DNA of 64,000 bases from Rostrohypoxylon terebratum (Eukaryota > Ascomycota > Sordariomycetes > Xylariales > Hypoxylaceae): contig MU385955.1 of assembly GCA_022497145.1 (NCBI GenBank), positions 43,365 to 107,364 of the forward strand, written 5' to 3'. The position numbers and the translations under genes were made by a program. Under the pieces are notes generated by a model. That model was not told where the DNA came from. It saw only the letters and a program-made list of their open reading frames with translations, and made no database searches. This document shows, one piece after another, positions 23,301 through 34,229 of this stretch (position 1 is its first letter; every line of letters begins with the position of its first letter).

Positions 23301-23806
23301 TAGGCTGTTAGCATGGCTTTTTCTTTTTCTTTCGTCACCACCTAGGCAGGGTCCTAGTTACTACTATTAGGTAGGTAGCCAGGTATTCTTCCAAGACCAA
23401 ATTTTTCTCTCGGTGTCGAAACCTAGCTGCACACCGAGGGTGAACAATATTCTGGAATGAATGGCTAGGAGTTGTGTTAATAATGACTCCCAAGAATGCT
23501 ACGTTGTTGACATACACCCATCTCGTAGACAGGGACACATTCTCCATCTCAGCTCCCTGATGACAAACGATATGGTGAAATATCAGAGCTCTAAGACGTA
23601 ATTTGTTCTAAAGAGGTTAGTTATCCCATTTCTTTGCTACTCGGGTTACACGACATCGTGAGCCTACTAGTCTATTAGCCATAAAAGCCATAAAAGCCAA
23701 TCTACTCCCCCTTCCATCGCGGGGCTGAAACCTTCTTCTCTACCTACCTAAGTAATTTAGTCACTGGCTTCGTAAACAAACGTATTGTGTCAAATTTTTA
23801 TCAACC

Positions 23807-24529
23807 ATGGTTAACGGAAAGCTTCTTATCTTGGGCGCCACTGGCGCAACAGGACAAGTCCTGGTGAAGCGTGCCCTCGAGTTGGGGTGGCGAGTGACCG
23901 TATACGGTAGACGAACATTGCAAGAGCACGCTGAGAATCCAGATATCAAGGTAGGGAGTTCCTAATCAAGACATTCCGGAAATAACCCCAACTAATATGG
24001 CTATGCGCAGTCTGTTGAAGGTGCCCTTGATAATGAGCAGCAACTTCGCACTGCAATACGTGGTCAAGATGTCATCATCTCCGTGGCTGGTCCTTCGGGC
24101 ATGCGAGCAGAAACCTCCGTTTTCGTGCCTGCATACAAGCTGATCCTCTCGATCATGAAGAGCGAAGGGGTTAAACGCATCATCGCACTGAGCACGTTCA
24201 GCGTTAAGGATCCCAAGGACAAGTCTAGCTTATACATCTGGTTCCTCACCACTGTGCTATGGGCAATCGCGCACGGGATCTGGAAGGCTATTGTCGATAT
24301 CGGCGAGGTATTTGATACAGATGGCGGCGATCTCGATTGGACGTTGTTCCGCGTTGGATTCTTGGGGGACGGACCTAGAGGCAGAGTTGTTGACGGATAT
24401 GTGGCGGATGGAAAGCTTGGTAGCTCCATCGAACGAGCTGACATTGCGGAGTGGACATTAACACAGGCTGAGAAATCGCCCCCTGAGCATGTGCGGCAGA
24501 AGCCAGGCATTTCTTCTGTTGAGGAATAA
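23807..24529 (+). CDS. NmrA/SDR-like NAD(P)-binding protein
   Basis: Two exons, 23807-23950 and 24011-24529, give 220 residues. The 60-nt intron joins PDIK to SVEGAL and has an AACTAATA branch region. The N-terminal Rossmann motif is GATGATGQ (residues 10-17), followed by a beta-alpha-beta with VTVYGRR. The mid-region has DVIISVAGPSG and KRIIALSTFSV, then DWTLFRVGFLGDGPRG and SIERADIAEW, as in atypical short-chain dehydrogenases/NAD(P)-binding Rossmann proteins of the NmrA/HIM1 type. No catalytic YxxxK is evident, so a redox-sensing or isomerase-like role is possible. It lies alone inside the island between the two telomere-like tracts, suggesting arrival or retention with a rearranged segment. 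Confidence 0.85.
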
Positions 24530-24674
24530 TTGAAATCCGTAAACAGGACCATGAACATCTAGCTAGATTAGGGTGATAGGTGGGATATTACTTCGAAATA
24601 TCAAAGTATAAATCCCAGACACTAAATTCAAACGAAGTGAGCTTGTGAAATTATGAGACACGAGAGACACGGCT

Positions 24675-24750
24675 ACCCCAACCCTGACTACTCAGTCATA
24701 CCCTAACCCTTACCCTTAGAATAATATAAGCAGGGTTAGGGATAGGGTTA
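24675..24750. repeat. Interstitial telomere-like tract, CCCTAA then TTAGGG
   Basis: Plus-strand CCCCAACCCT and CCCTAACCCTTACCCTTA (to about 24718) are followed 14 bp later by GGGTTAGGGATAGGGTTA (24733-24750). The two orientations therefore abut. This is the right-hand boundary of the island beginning at 21.9 kb. Confidence 0.8.
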
Positions 24751-25190
24751 AAAAATTAATGACATAAGGCCCTCATAAGATAGGCATGCTTATGTAATGT
24801 TCATATAATCGCAAAAGCGATTACGTAAACAAGCATCCAGACCTTGGATCTTGAGGCGAATCAAGGCACGCTAGATATAGCACATATGATTGCACATAGA
24901 ATAGCTCTTCCTGGCGATGTCTCACGAATTAGTATTCCAGCTAGGCAAAATAAGTGCCATCCTTGTAACTTAGATGATCGGCATGATTCCACATTGGGGT
25001 TCCTAAATTGGATTATATCCAAAAGCCCAGGCTGAAGATGTATTTTGCCGGCATTGCAAGTTGTGGGGGTATGCTCACATACTAAAAGGTCAACGCGAAC
25101 GCAAGCGATTCTCACCTGAGTTTGTCTTTATCTTGGCAAGACTCCAAATACTTATATAAGCTCATAGGGATTAGTCGAGACATACCAACG
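24751..25190. other. Intergenic region, promoter of the secreted duplicated protein
   Basis: No gene recognised. A TATATAAG sequence near 25153-25160 lies about 30 bp upstream of the ATG at 25191 and could be a TATA element. Confidence 0.4.
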
Positions 25191-27068
25191 ATGGTTGTCA
25201 CGGTTCGAAAGATTATCGGCGTCGTGGCATCTATACTAACTCTCGGCTCAGCAGCACCTAACGAACGTTGCGAGAGGACATGTTTAGAAGGTTTCATCTC
25301 GCAATACCTGGATGCGCTAATAGCCCACAATTCATCATCGTTGCCGACAACACCAGGAGTTAAGTATGTCGAGAATGATCAGATCTTGCCGCTTGGATCG
25401 GGAGAGTGGCACATCGTTGAGTCGCTAGGCAAATATAACCATACATTCTCAGACCCCGAGACGGGCCAGGTCGCGACGATCACGACTATCATTGAAAATG
25501 GCGTCGGTGCGATATATACGGTACGCCTCAAGATAGAACCGGACGGAAACATTAGTGAGATTGAAACGCAGATCACGCGCGATGCTGGTGGTTTCGAGCG
25601 TTATGAACAACGGGTTCAACCGGAGCCTGTGTGGTTCGAAGCGGTAGCACCTGAAAACCGAATCTCTCGTGATGAGCTGATCTCCCAAACTAACAAGTAT
25701 TACACCGGCATGCAAGGGAACGATCCGAATGGCGACTATAGTTTTTTCGATAAAGAGTGCAATCGTCTTGAAGATGGGCTTCAAACGACTAACGTTAAGA
25801 CGGGAGATCCTTACGGGCACTCCAATGACACGGTATTTGCTTCCCTAAGCTGCGAAGAACAATTCCAGACTGGCTTCCTCGGTTTTGTTACCAAAATTCG
25901 CGAGCGTCACTTCCCGGTAGTTGATGAGGAGCGGCAAGCTGTTTTTGCTATCACCACCCTTGACCATAATGGAACAGTGCGAACATTGCCCAGCGTGAAT
26001 GGCACGTCATCTCCTATCCCACCATATTTCGACACGCCTCGTTCATTAATCGCTACAGAGGCATTTCGATTGAATGGCGAGAAACTGTATCGTATCGAGA
26101 TGACGTTAACCGAAGTTCCGTATGGTATGAAGGCAGGATATCCTCAGGATCCACCAGTAGACCTAAGCGGGCCGGGCACCAACTTCACAGTTTACCCAGA
26201 TCCGTGCGATCGAGTCTGTCTGGAGAACGTAGTGGGGGATATATTGATGTCTTTGAGAGTTCATGATCACACACGGCTACCGCTTGCAAAAGGCATCCGT
26301 TACTCAGAGAATGGTCAATTCCTAGCTTTAGGAGACGGGCTTTGGGAGACTCTTGAAGCAATTTCTTGGACGGACAGCTATGCAGTAGTCCTGGCGGATG
26401 AAGAAAGAGAGACGGCTGGCTACTGGGGGTTTTCCCAGGAGCATAGCATAGCCGGCGTGCTCGCACTCCGAATAGCAGTCAAAGGTGGACAGATAACGGA
26501 AATTGAGGCGATTGCCGTGCGAGCAGAAACGAATGATAGCCGTGGCGGGAGCATGACCCTCATGCGCCCACCTCTGCCTGTGGAGTGGGAAGGAGATGAG
26601 TCGGCGGAGTTTGACGCGGCATTCCAAGAACGTAGCGTCGATGGTGTCGAGATTTCGCCAGATTTTTTGGACGTCTACTTCGATGGTTTAGAAAGGCATT
26701 CGAGTGAGGGAATACCATTCGCTCCAGGATGTGCAAGACGGGACAATTTGGTTCAAACAAATCTGACTTGTGCTGATCAACTTAATGGCCAAGGGGTGGC
26801 ACCAAATGGTCTCCCTAATAACACGACAACAGTTCGCGATCGACGCGTTCTCGCAGTTGACAGGAACAGAGCAATCGCGTTGAGTGTCGCCTTGATCGAC
26901 GAACCAGCTAATGGACCTGGTCCGTTGTCAGAGACGACACGTATTCCAGGCACCTATATGGTTCCACAGCTGTTCAAGGTTAATAACGGGACCATTACAT
27001 ATATCGAGAGCGCAATCAAGTGGATGCCTTTTGGATATACGTCTGAATGGTCGAAGTTGGAGAGTTAA
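25191..27068 (+). CDS. Secreted protein with duplicated DUF8021/SnoaL-like modules
   Basis: Single exon; 625 residues from the ATG at 25191. I chose this start because it begins directly with a signal peptide (MVVTVRKIIGVVASILTLGS, then AAP). The mature protein is an internal duplication. Unit 1 starts CERTCLEGFISQYLDALIAH with VKYVENDQILPLGSGEW. Unit 2, about 345 residues later, starts CDRVCLENVVGDILMSLRVH with IRYSENGQFLALGDGLW. Each unit is followed by a second half with a Cys-containing SCEEQ or TCADQ motif and a closing IEMTLTEVPYGM or IESAIKWMPFGY. The strand-helix pattern suggests NTF2/SnoaL-like barrels, as in the fungal DUF8021 family, many secreted and of unknown function. Multiple NxT/NxS sites fit secretion. 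No catalytic residues can be named. Confidence 0.85.
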   Translation: MVVTVRKIIGVVASILTLGSAAPNERCERTCLEGFISQYLDALIAHNSSSLPTTPGVKYVENDQILPLGSGEWHIVESLGKYNHTFSDPETGQVATITTIIENGVGAIYTVRLKIEPDGNISEIETQITRDAGGFERYEQRVQPEPVWFEAVAPENRISRDELISQTNKYYTGMQGNDPNGDYSFFDKECNRLEDGLQTTNVKTGDPYGHSNDTVFASLSCEEQFQTGFLGFVTKIRERHFPVVDEERQAVFAITTLDHNGTVRTLPSVNGTSSPIPPYFDTPRSLIATEAFRLNGEKLYRIEMTLTEVPYGMKAGYPQDPPVDLSGPGTNFTVYPDPCDRVCLENVVGDILMSLRVHDHTRLPLAKGIRYSENGQFLALGDGLWETLEAISWTDSYAVVLADEERETAGYWGFSQEHSIAGVLALRIAVKGGQITEIEAIAVRAETNDSRGGSMTLMRPPLPVEWEGDESAEFDAAFQERSVDGVEISPDFLDVYFDGLERHSSEGIPFAPGCARRDNLVQTNLTCADQLNGQGVAPNGLPNNTTTVRDRRVLAVDRNRAIALSVALIDEPANGPGPLSETTRIPGTYMVPQLFKVNNGTITYIESAIKWMPFGYTSEWSKLES

Positions 27069-27485
27069 AAGAGGATGAAGGAGGGACTTGGCATAGGCAG
27101 ATCAATAAGAAATATTTACCTATGACTTATGTATTTATCAAATATGAAGAGCAAAGCCCTCTTAGAGAGCTAGTGTCGTCATCTTACCAAGTTAGAGAGC
27201 TCATGCAGATATCCTGTATCAAAGCCCCGCAGTATGCGTTGTTACACTACTACTTGTCCAGGATCCTAGGAATGGAGGGGCATTCATCCCATTCATCCTT
27301 GTTTCCTCATCTCCTTAGCCCCTTGTCCCTTGTAAGGCGGGCCAACATCGACACCGATAACAAGACCGAAGTCCTACATCTTTACCTACAAAACCTACAA
27401 AACCTACAGATCGAATTGATGTCTCTGGAGGATATCTCCTAACACAAAACTTAGGTAGCCTCCGAGGTTCTACAATTAGAACAAG
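27069..27485. other. Intergenic region, no gene seen
   Basis: Separates the secreted protein stop from the twinfilin start. A frame running through here is only a shadow extension. Confidence 0.45.
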
Positions 27486-28641
27486 ATGCAGTCAGGAATA
27501 TCTGGTATTACACCCATCACCCATCCTCCAAAAACCCCTATTCCAACCATAGAGGAATACAGTAAACTCACACAAGTCGCAACACAGCATCTCAGGAGCT
27601 CGTCTCCAAATTTACCAGTCTTCTATCCGACACCTCGCAGTTCGGACTTCTCGTAACCATCACCGGAGAATCCTTAACCCCCAAAGACATACTCACTAGT
27701 TCCTCGAGCGATTTCTCCTCCAACCTCTCCAAACTAGCCCCTCACCTAAAACCCGACGAAGCGCTCTACATCCTCTTACGGCGATATGACACCGCCCCGT
27801 ACCTGATAGCCGTGACCTACGTGCCGGACTCGGCCAAGGTCCGGCAGAAGATGCTATTCGCATCGACAAGGTTAACCCTCGTGCGCGAGCTGGGCTCCGA
27901 ACACTTCCGCGAGACTATCTTCGCGACGACAGCCGAAGAACTCAGTGCTGCTGGTTTTGAGAAACATGACAAGCATTCTGAGCTCGAAGCTCCTCTGACT
28001 GAGGAGGAAAGGACGCTTGGCGAAGTAAAGAGGGCTGAAGCTGAAGCCGGCGCTGGCACGGGCACCCGTGAGATCCATCTGAGCTCTCACATGAAAATGC
28101 CCGTTGCTACCGATGCCCTGGTCGCATTGAGTGCACTAGGTCGTGAGGAAGGTAGCGGCTTGGTGATGTTGGTGAGTGATATAGCGATAAGCAAGAATTT
28201 AATATGCCGTTCTTCATCATATGCTAATTAAATAAACAGAAAATAAACCCAGAGACCGAAGTGGTGGAGCTGTTCCCCAGTTCCGCGTCGCCGAAAACCA
28301 TCACCGAACTTGTGAATACCATTTCCCCAACCGAACCGCGGTTTACCTTCTTCCGATACAAAGCTTCCCCGCCGCGCGGTGGAGAAGAGAAGAACGTCAT
28401 ACTCTTCTTCTATACATGTCCCGTAACTCCAGGAACCAAAGCCATCAAGTTTCGCATGGTATACCCTCTTATGAAGCGAGCCGTGCTTACGGTGGCCACA
28501 AGTGAAGCAGGACTCCAAATTGAGAAGAAATTCGAGGTCGAGGAGCCGAGCGAGATCACCGAGGAGAGCGTGACATCAGAACTATTCCCCGAGACAGAGG
28601 TTAAGGCGGGTTTCAAAAGACCCAAGAGGCCTGGGAGGTGA
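27486..28641 (+). CDS. twf1: Twinfilin, actin monomer-binding protein
   Basis: Three exons: a 19-nt first exon 27486-27504 (MQSGIS), 27588-28171 and 28240-28641; 334 residues in frame. Joins give MQSGIS-A-SQELVSKFTSLL and VML-KINPETEVVEL. The first ADF-H domain (about residues 5-140) includes FGLLVTITGESL and YVPDSAKVRQKMLFASTR, a strong twinfilin signature. A linker rich in Glu/Ala follows, then the second ADF-H domain with RFTFFRYKA and KIKFRMVYP-like strands. The C-terminus GFKRPKRPGR is the basic tail typical of twinfilins. Twinfilin sequesters ADP-actin and interacts with capping protein at cortical patches. The length agrees with fungal orthologues. The gene is convergent with the carrier gene, with about 200 bp between stops. 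Confidence 0.93.
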
Positions 28642-28843
28642 CCGTAATGGTGATACATGCGATAAAAATTTGGTAGAGCTAGCGAAACTTGACGATAGAT
28701 GACGAACCAACGCAATTATAATCAAATCAATATTTACCCCGATGCGATATGCAAACAAGATTCAGGCAACTACTGAGGTATATCCAACATAACCCCCACC
28801 CCAGTTCGATGTAACAATAATATATCCACGGGTCTCTTTAGAT

Positions 28844-30052
28844 TTACTCTTCGTACCTACTCCCTGACAACACACTGGGGCCACTCTTCTCCAACTTGTC
28901 TTTTAGATACTCGTACACCGTGAACGTGACAGCCTGCCCCGGCGCCACACGCATGATTCTAGGCGTGATACCCTTGTAGAAAGCATGAACGCCTTCTTGC
29001 CTGCGACTCATTCATATTAGCATCCTTCACCCAACATCATGAATGCCAAAAGAATTTAAAAAAAAAAGAAAATTCGAAGGAAAGCGCGCAAACTCACTTG
29101 AACATTTCCCCAGCAATAACGCTAATCCTCCTAAACGCCGACACCCCCTCCTCCGCCGGCGTCTTCTGCAAGCGCGTCTTGATCGTATCGATCGGGGCAT
29201 TACTCAGCGGGCCCATAGCACCGCTGACGAGCCCAATCACCGTCGTCTGCCAGCTGGGCAACTGCGCGGCGGCGTTTCCGTTCTTCTCGTGCCACCTGAG
29301 CAGCGCCTCCTTGAAGTACGTGTACGCGGTGAAGTTGACGGCCTGGTTGCTGCCCTGCCTGAGCGCGGTCAAGCTGACGCCGCGGTACAGCGCGCCGAAG
29401 CCCTCCTCCTTGACCACGGTGTACAGCGCGTGCGCCGCGTTGCGGTACTTCGGGATGTCGAGGGGGTCCGCCATGCTGTGGTGCTGCGCCTGCAGCCGGA
29501 TCTTGACGACCTCCATCGGCGTCACGACGGCCACGGCTTCCGTCACGCCCGCGGCTAGCCCGGCTAGGAACGTCCCGCGCCCGGTTATGGTCTGGGTCTC
29601 GCTGTCGGCGAGCATCTGCTTGTACGCCTCGAAGGACGTGAATCGGATAGCCATCTTCGGCACGATGCCCGTCAGCACGGCGCCCAGACCCTTGTACAGA
29701 CCTAGCGGGGTCTCGCGCTTCACGATCTCAGCGCCGGTGCGGATGAACCCGCGTTTCGGGGCGCCGGGTTGACGCGCGCGGCGGGAAAGTTGCATTCGGA
29801 CTTTTATTGTGTCTGCGGAAGGAAGTTGTTAGGGGTGAAAAAAGAATCGGAAGGGAAGGTACGAACCAAGAGGATGGCATACAAGGGCCTCCATCATTCC
29901 TGCTCCTCCACCAGCTGCATGGCATCCGCATTAGTAGAGTTCGTATCTAAGACGGAACGCGGAGGGCAGGTATAGCCTGGGAGCATACCGATCAAGTTCG
30001 TGGCTGCCGTCGGCGGCGCCTTGCCATCTTTTCCTCCTACTTTAGTCGCCAT
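28844..30052 (-). CDS. sfc1: Mitochondrial succinate/fumarate antiporter (Sfc1/AcuL type)
   Basis: Four exons: 30052-29989, 29914-29867, 29812-29098, 29000-28844; 327 residues. Three mitochondrial carrier repeats are visible. The first signature CHPLDTIKVRMQ is split across exons 2 and 3; the second is TPMEVVKIRLQ; the third is NAPIDTIKTRLQ. Segments GLGAVLTGIVPKMAIRF, ALYRGVSLTALRQGSNQA and SGAMGPLSNAPID match yeast Sfc1/Acr1 and Aspergillus AcuL, not generic citrate carriers. The protein sits in the inner mitochondrial membrane and exchanges cytosolic succinate for matrix fumarate, needed for growth on C2 compounds via the glyoxylate cycle. The C-terminus ends with PGQAVTFTVYEYLKDKLE and a short polar tail. 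The family call is secure; the substrate is from orthology. Confidence 0.93.
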
Positions 30053-31950
30053 GATGTTGCTAACTTTGGGCTTGCGCCCTGCTTCTCCTTCTTATATCTT
30101 ATCTTGCGATTGTGTTCAAGCCGTTTTAGGATAAAGAAGATTGCTTCTAGAAGGGCAGGGCAATCACATGCAATAGCCGTCACCGATAATGAGTTACGGG
30201 TACAAAGAAAGCGACAGTTGACGGTGGGATTTAATAGCTTGGTATTTAAAAAGATACGAGAACAAAGACGATATAACCGACACCGAAATTCGGTAAAACA
30301 GCTAGGAGTAAAACAAGGTCGTCCTATGTATATGGAGTTGCTGATATGTAGATGCAAGAAGAAAATGAATCGTTCAAGCTTACGACACAACTTCAAGCCG
30401 GGAAACTCTAAACTACAATGTCACGGATGCGCCTACGAATATGTATACAGCCCAGAATCCGCCCCATGGGGCCAAATGATGAAAGACATTACCGAGCTAC
30501 GGGCACTGACATAAGCTTCACGTACCCGCCGTACCGGAGAAGGGAGTGACTCAAACTCAATCCTGAGAAAGATCCGCGGCCGAGCATCGACACGCCATCT
30601 CGTGCTCCTCCTAGATCTACCTAAGGTGCCTAGGGATGTTTGCTAGGCTGGGGGAACTCGAGTAGTGCGTTGTGGGGTTGGCTAGATCGACGTTGGAATG
30701 ATGGCGGCCGAAAAACCTTAACCAGTACCATAGCTTTCCCAAGCTCGTGGTGAACGGCCCGCCGGATCAAAGCTCGTTCGGTGAACCGGAGCTTCAGTCG
30801 CGTGGTGTAAGATTTTCGTTAGCGGTTGAGTGGAAGACACTACTTGCAAAGTAGCTTGAGCCTTGAATAGGTATATACTTCAGAATATTTCGACAATAGG
30901 GATCACTACGTTTCATGAAGTACTTGAGCATTGTCGCATCGCATCCCCGAACCTTAATTCCAAGCATCAATTGACTTGTCATAAGCATTCAGCCTTCGAA
31001 TATGTTGTGGCCTGTGATCTGAGTAGTGACGTCGAAAGTATATTTGTTTACCGACGGGAAGCCGAGCTTGTGATTTTGCGGGGAGAGTAGCCGGGGAGTG
31101 GAGACTCAGCAGGGATTGTCAAGAACTGCAGATACGTACCTAGTTGCGTAGTTCAGCCCGGTTACTTCCGGATATCTAGCAGAGTCCTCTCCTAGCTTAA
31201 CTTCTTTGAAGCTATTACTAGCCATATCTATTACTACCTAGTAGGTAATCAGTATATGGGGTATGGGGTATCTGAACATTTCGCCTACCGAGGTTAAATC
31301 TACACGTAAAATTCTAGATGCTGGTTTAAATCAGGTACGTCACTTGAGATAGTGCTTAGTGGAAATATGAATTAGCACTACTTCGTACCCCTTAGCCCAT
31401 ATTCAGCCTCGGGGTTGCCCAGGACCCAGGTTGCTACCCCATCTAATAACTCAACAACCGGTCTAGAACAAATTTCACATGCATTCATAATGCAATGAGC
31501 TTGGTGAGTTAGCATACATAAAACGAGTATGAACAAGTAGAATATCAGAATGGATTAGATTCATTATAATGCAACCGCGTTGATAAAGTCCCCTACATAG
31601 GGCAATGTTGAATATTCGTAAACTCCTTCATCCCAACCGCTAGTTCATCATAGCTACACCTGCAGCACGCGATACCACGGTGTTTATTGACCTTATTCCT
31701 ATCCCCATACGCCCTCTTTAAATTTTTCTAAACAGTAAACGCCATCATTCCACTATCCTGTTAGATGTCCGAATCGAAAAGATAAGTGCCGCCAAGCCTA
31801 GCTCTTTTTTTTGGTCGTTCCTTAAGTAAGCCCAGTGTAAATGTAACGGTATATTTAGACGCCTCATAAATCAAATCCGTGTTATCGTAAATCGATAAAA
31901 GAACTGGCTCCCTTCGAACCTGTCAATAACTCCAGCGCTGTTAAAATCCT
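30053..31950. other. Intergenic region, no gene seen
   Basis: About 1.9 kb between the carrier 5' end and the scon-2-like 3' end. A 136-codon plus-strand frame at 30104-30514 overlaps the carrier 5' flank and shows no domain. Confidence 0.45.
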
Positions 31951-34229
31951 TTAAGCAGGAGTCCCGAATTCTTCGACCTCATTAAGTTCGCCTTCGAAGC
32001 TATAGAGTCGCACTTCTCCGTCCTCGCTTCCGCTTGCCATTCGGCTATCGCTCAGTCCTACGCAGGTCACGGGACCAGCGTGACCTGTAAATGTCCTTTC
32101 ACACTTGCCAGTTCGAGCATCCCATACTTTGACTGCATTAAAAAGCGTTAGCACGGAATCGAGGCGTAATAGACGAAATTAGGCTTCTTACCCGTCGCGT
32201 CGTTAGCACTAGTAACATAGCGCAAAGAATCAGCTGCAAGACCCCAGATGCCTTCGACATGTCCGAAGAATGTTCGCGGACTTTTTCCTGTCGCCGTATC
32301 CCAGAGTCTCATTGTCGCATCAAGAGACCCAGTGAGCATATATCGTGGGGGCAAGGGCCGCTCGGGATCGTTCTGGAAGATTGGTCCGTATGCAGCTCGC
32401 TCTTCATCCACTTGAGTCCGCGATATCGACGACGAACAGCCAGAAGGTGTACCGCTGCGGTTACTGGTCACGGAGGCTGCGTCCCCATCTCGCGTGGTCT
32501 CGTCCTCAAACTCGTAGTCGTCGGGGAGTGCAAGAACTTGTTGAACTTGTCCGACGTGGCCTTCGAACGTCTTGATACAGACTTTAGAATCAAGATCCCA
32601 AAGTTTTACCGTGCAATCATCAGAAGCAGACAGTACCGTGCGCGACGCCATGTCGAGGCGGACGTGGTTTACCCAATCGGTATGACCTCGTAAAGAATAC
32701 GATTGCTGTGTTTTGAAGTTGAAAACCTTAATCGATCGATCCATGGACCCTGAAGCTAGAAGATCACCATCCATGTGCACAGTTATGACGCCGCCTTGGT
32801 GGTTGAGGGTATTGATGCAAACCCCCGTTCGCCAATTCCATATTTTGACCGTGCCGTCCAGACTAGCTGAAACAAGCATCCGATCATCGAATTGGAGTGC
32901 TCGAATACCCATTGTATGGCCATGCAGAGTCCTAATAACTTCGCCTTTCTCAATATCCCAGAGCTTGATTTTCGAGTCGTAAGATCCCGTCGCCAGAATG
33001 TTGTCGTCGAATTGCAGGGCCGTTATCCCATTCGTATGTTCTCCGCTAAACGTTTTAATGGTACACCTTCCATAGCGCCAGTTCGAGCCAACCCGGTATC
33101 TTTCGCGATACAAATCCTTCCACGGTCTAAACTTTTGTGTGCCGGTGGGCTTATTTCCGTTGCCAACTCCATTGGTGCATTGACGTTTGGCTGAATCGGA
33201 TTCGGTACACTCTAAGGCCGATGCGCCACGCTTAGGAGGGCTTCCGACGGAGGGGCCAGTACCAATAATGGCCAGTGCTCTCTGGGTTTCCACGTCTGCT
33301 TGATGCTGAATCTTCCATTCCTTCAATCTCTTTTTCTCCAACTTTGGCAGACCCCACTGACATTTCACACACTTGCGCCCAATATGTTGCTCGCACATTC
33401 GATGCCAAACAACATCGTCGCCCGATAAGGTATTCCAGCGTCGGCTAACTTGTGCAGCCTTGCAAAGAGAAGAGCAGTCAAGGTAACATAAAATCTTCAA
33501 AGACAACTCGGTCGGCAGGGCGGTGAGGAAGTCTATCTTCAGTTGCTCGTGAACTTCTCGGGAAACAGTCGAGAGTTGTGGGAAGCAACATTGGGTAATG
33601 ATCCCCTGCAGCATCAGCTCACGGTGCTTCGAAGGAGCAGCTGAGAATAAAGACCAAACATTTGTGATGGCCTGTCGATCGGCAGCAGGCAATGTTTCCA
33701 GTTCCTATGTGCTAATGATTAGTAGCGAACTTACTTATCACGATATGATAATATCGCAACCTACACTCTGTATTACTCCCATTTTGGTCTCGTCGGCCGC
33801 CCTACGACATTTAGAATCCGGACGATGCCTGTAGCAGTATTTACTGTTCGGGTCTTTTGTCTTCAAGGCAGTCATGGAGGGGAGATCAGGTTTTCCTATC
33901 GGAGCATATAATCCAGGTATGTGTTCTCGCAAGAAGGGAGTCACAGATTGGCTCATGAGTTGTTGCGACATGTTGGGTAGACGGGAAGCGTCCTCCGGGT
34001 CCTCAGGCCTTCGCCTATCACAGTTATCTCTTGACGGCTTGGAATTAGAATGATCGTTCGGGAAGGACGACAGCGACGGTCTTTGTAAGTGATCGTGATC
34101 GTAATTCTTAGTAGGGTTTATGAGGCTTGGATTCGTCAGGGTGGCGTTGTTTGCAAGCAAAGTGTGACCATTCTGTCTCGACGACGGCTCGTGGCCGTTG
34201 GGTATCGGTACGGACGGGAGACTATCCAT
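31951..34229 (-). CDS. scon-2: F-box/WD40 sulfur controller (Scon-2/SconB/Met30)
   Basis: Three exons: 34229-33765, 33704-32192, 32132-31951; 719 residues. The start is the first ATG in the frame (34229). The N-terminus has the conserved NSKYCYRHRPDSKCRRAADE signature near the first splice site. The F-box is ALPTELSLKILCYLDCSSLC (about residues 215-250), followed by DDVVWHRMCEQHIGRKCVKC. Seven WD40 repeats run from about residue 370 to the end (GSYDSKIKLWD, SASLDGTVKIWN, GSMDRSIKVFN, SASDDCTVKLWD, GSLDATMRLWD, SANDATVKVWD, GSEDGEVRLYS). An acidic, Ser/Thr-rich insert lies between repeats 4 and 5. The protein is the substrate adaptor of an SCF ubiquitin ligase that turns off the bZIP activator of sulfur assimilation when sulfur is ample. 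The family call is secure. Confidence 0.94.

Noticed and set aside
30104..30514. 136-codon plus-strand frame
   Set aside because: It overlaps the 5' flank of the carrier gene, shows no domain, and has Arg/Lys-rich composition without coding bias.
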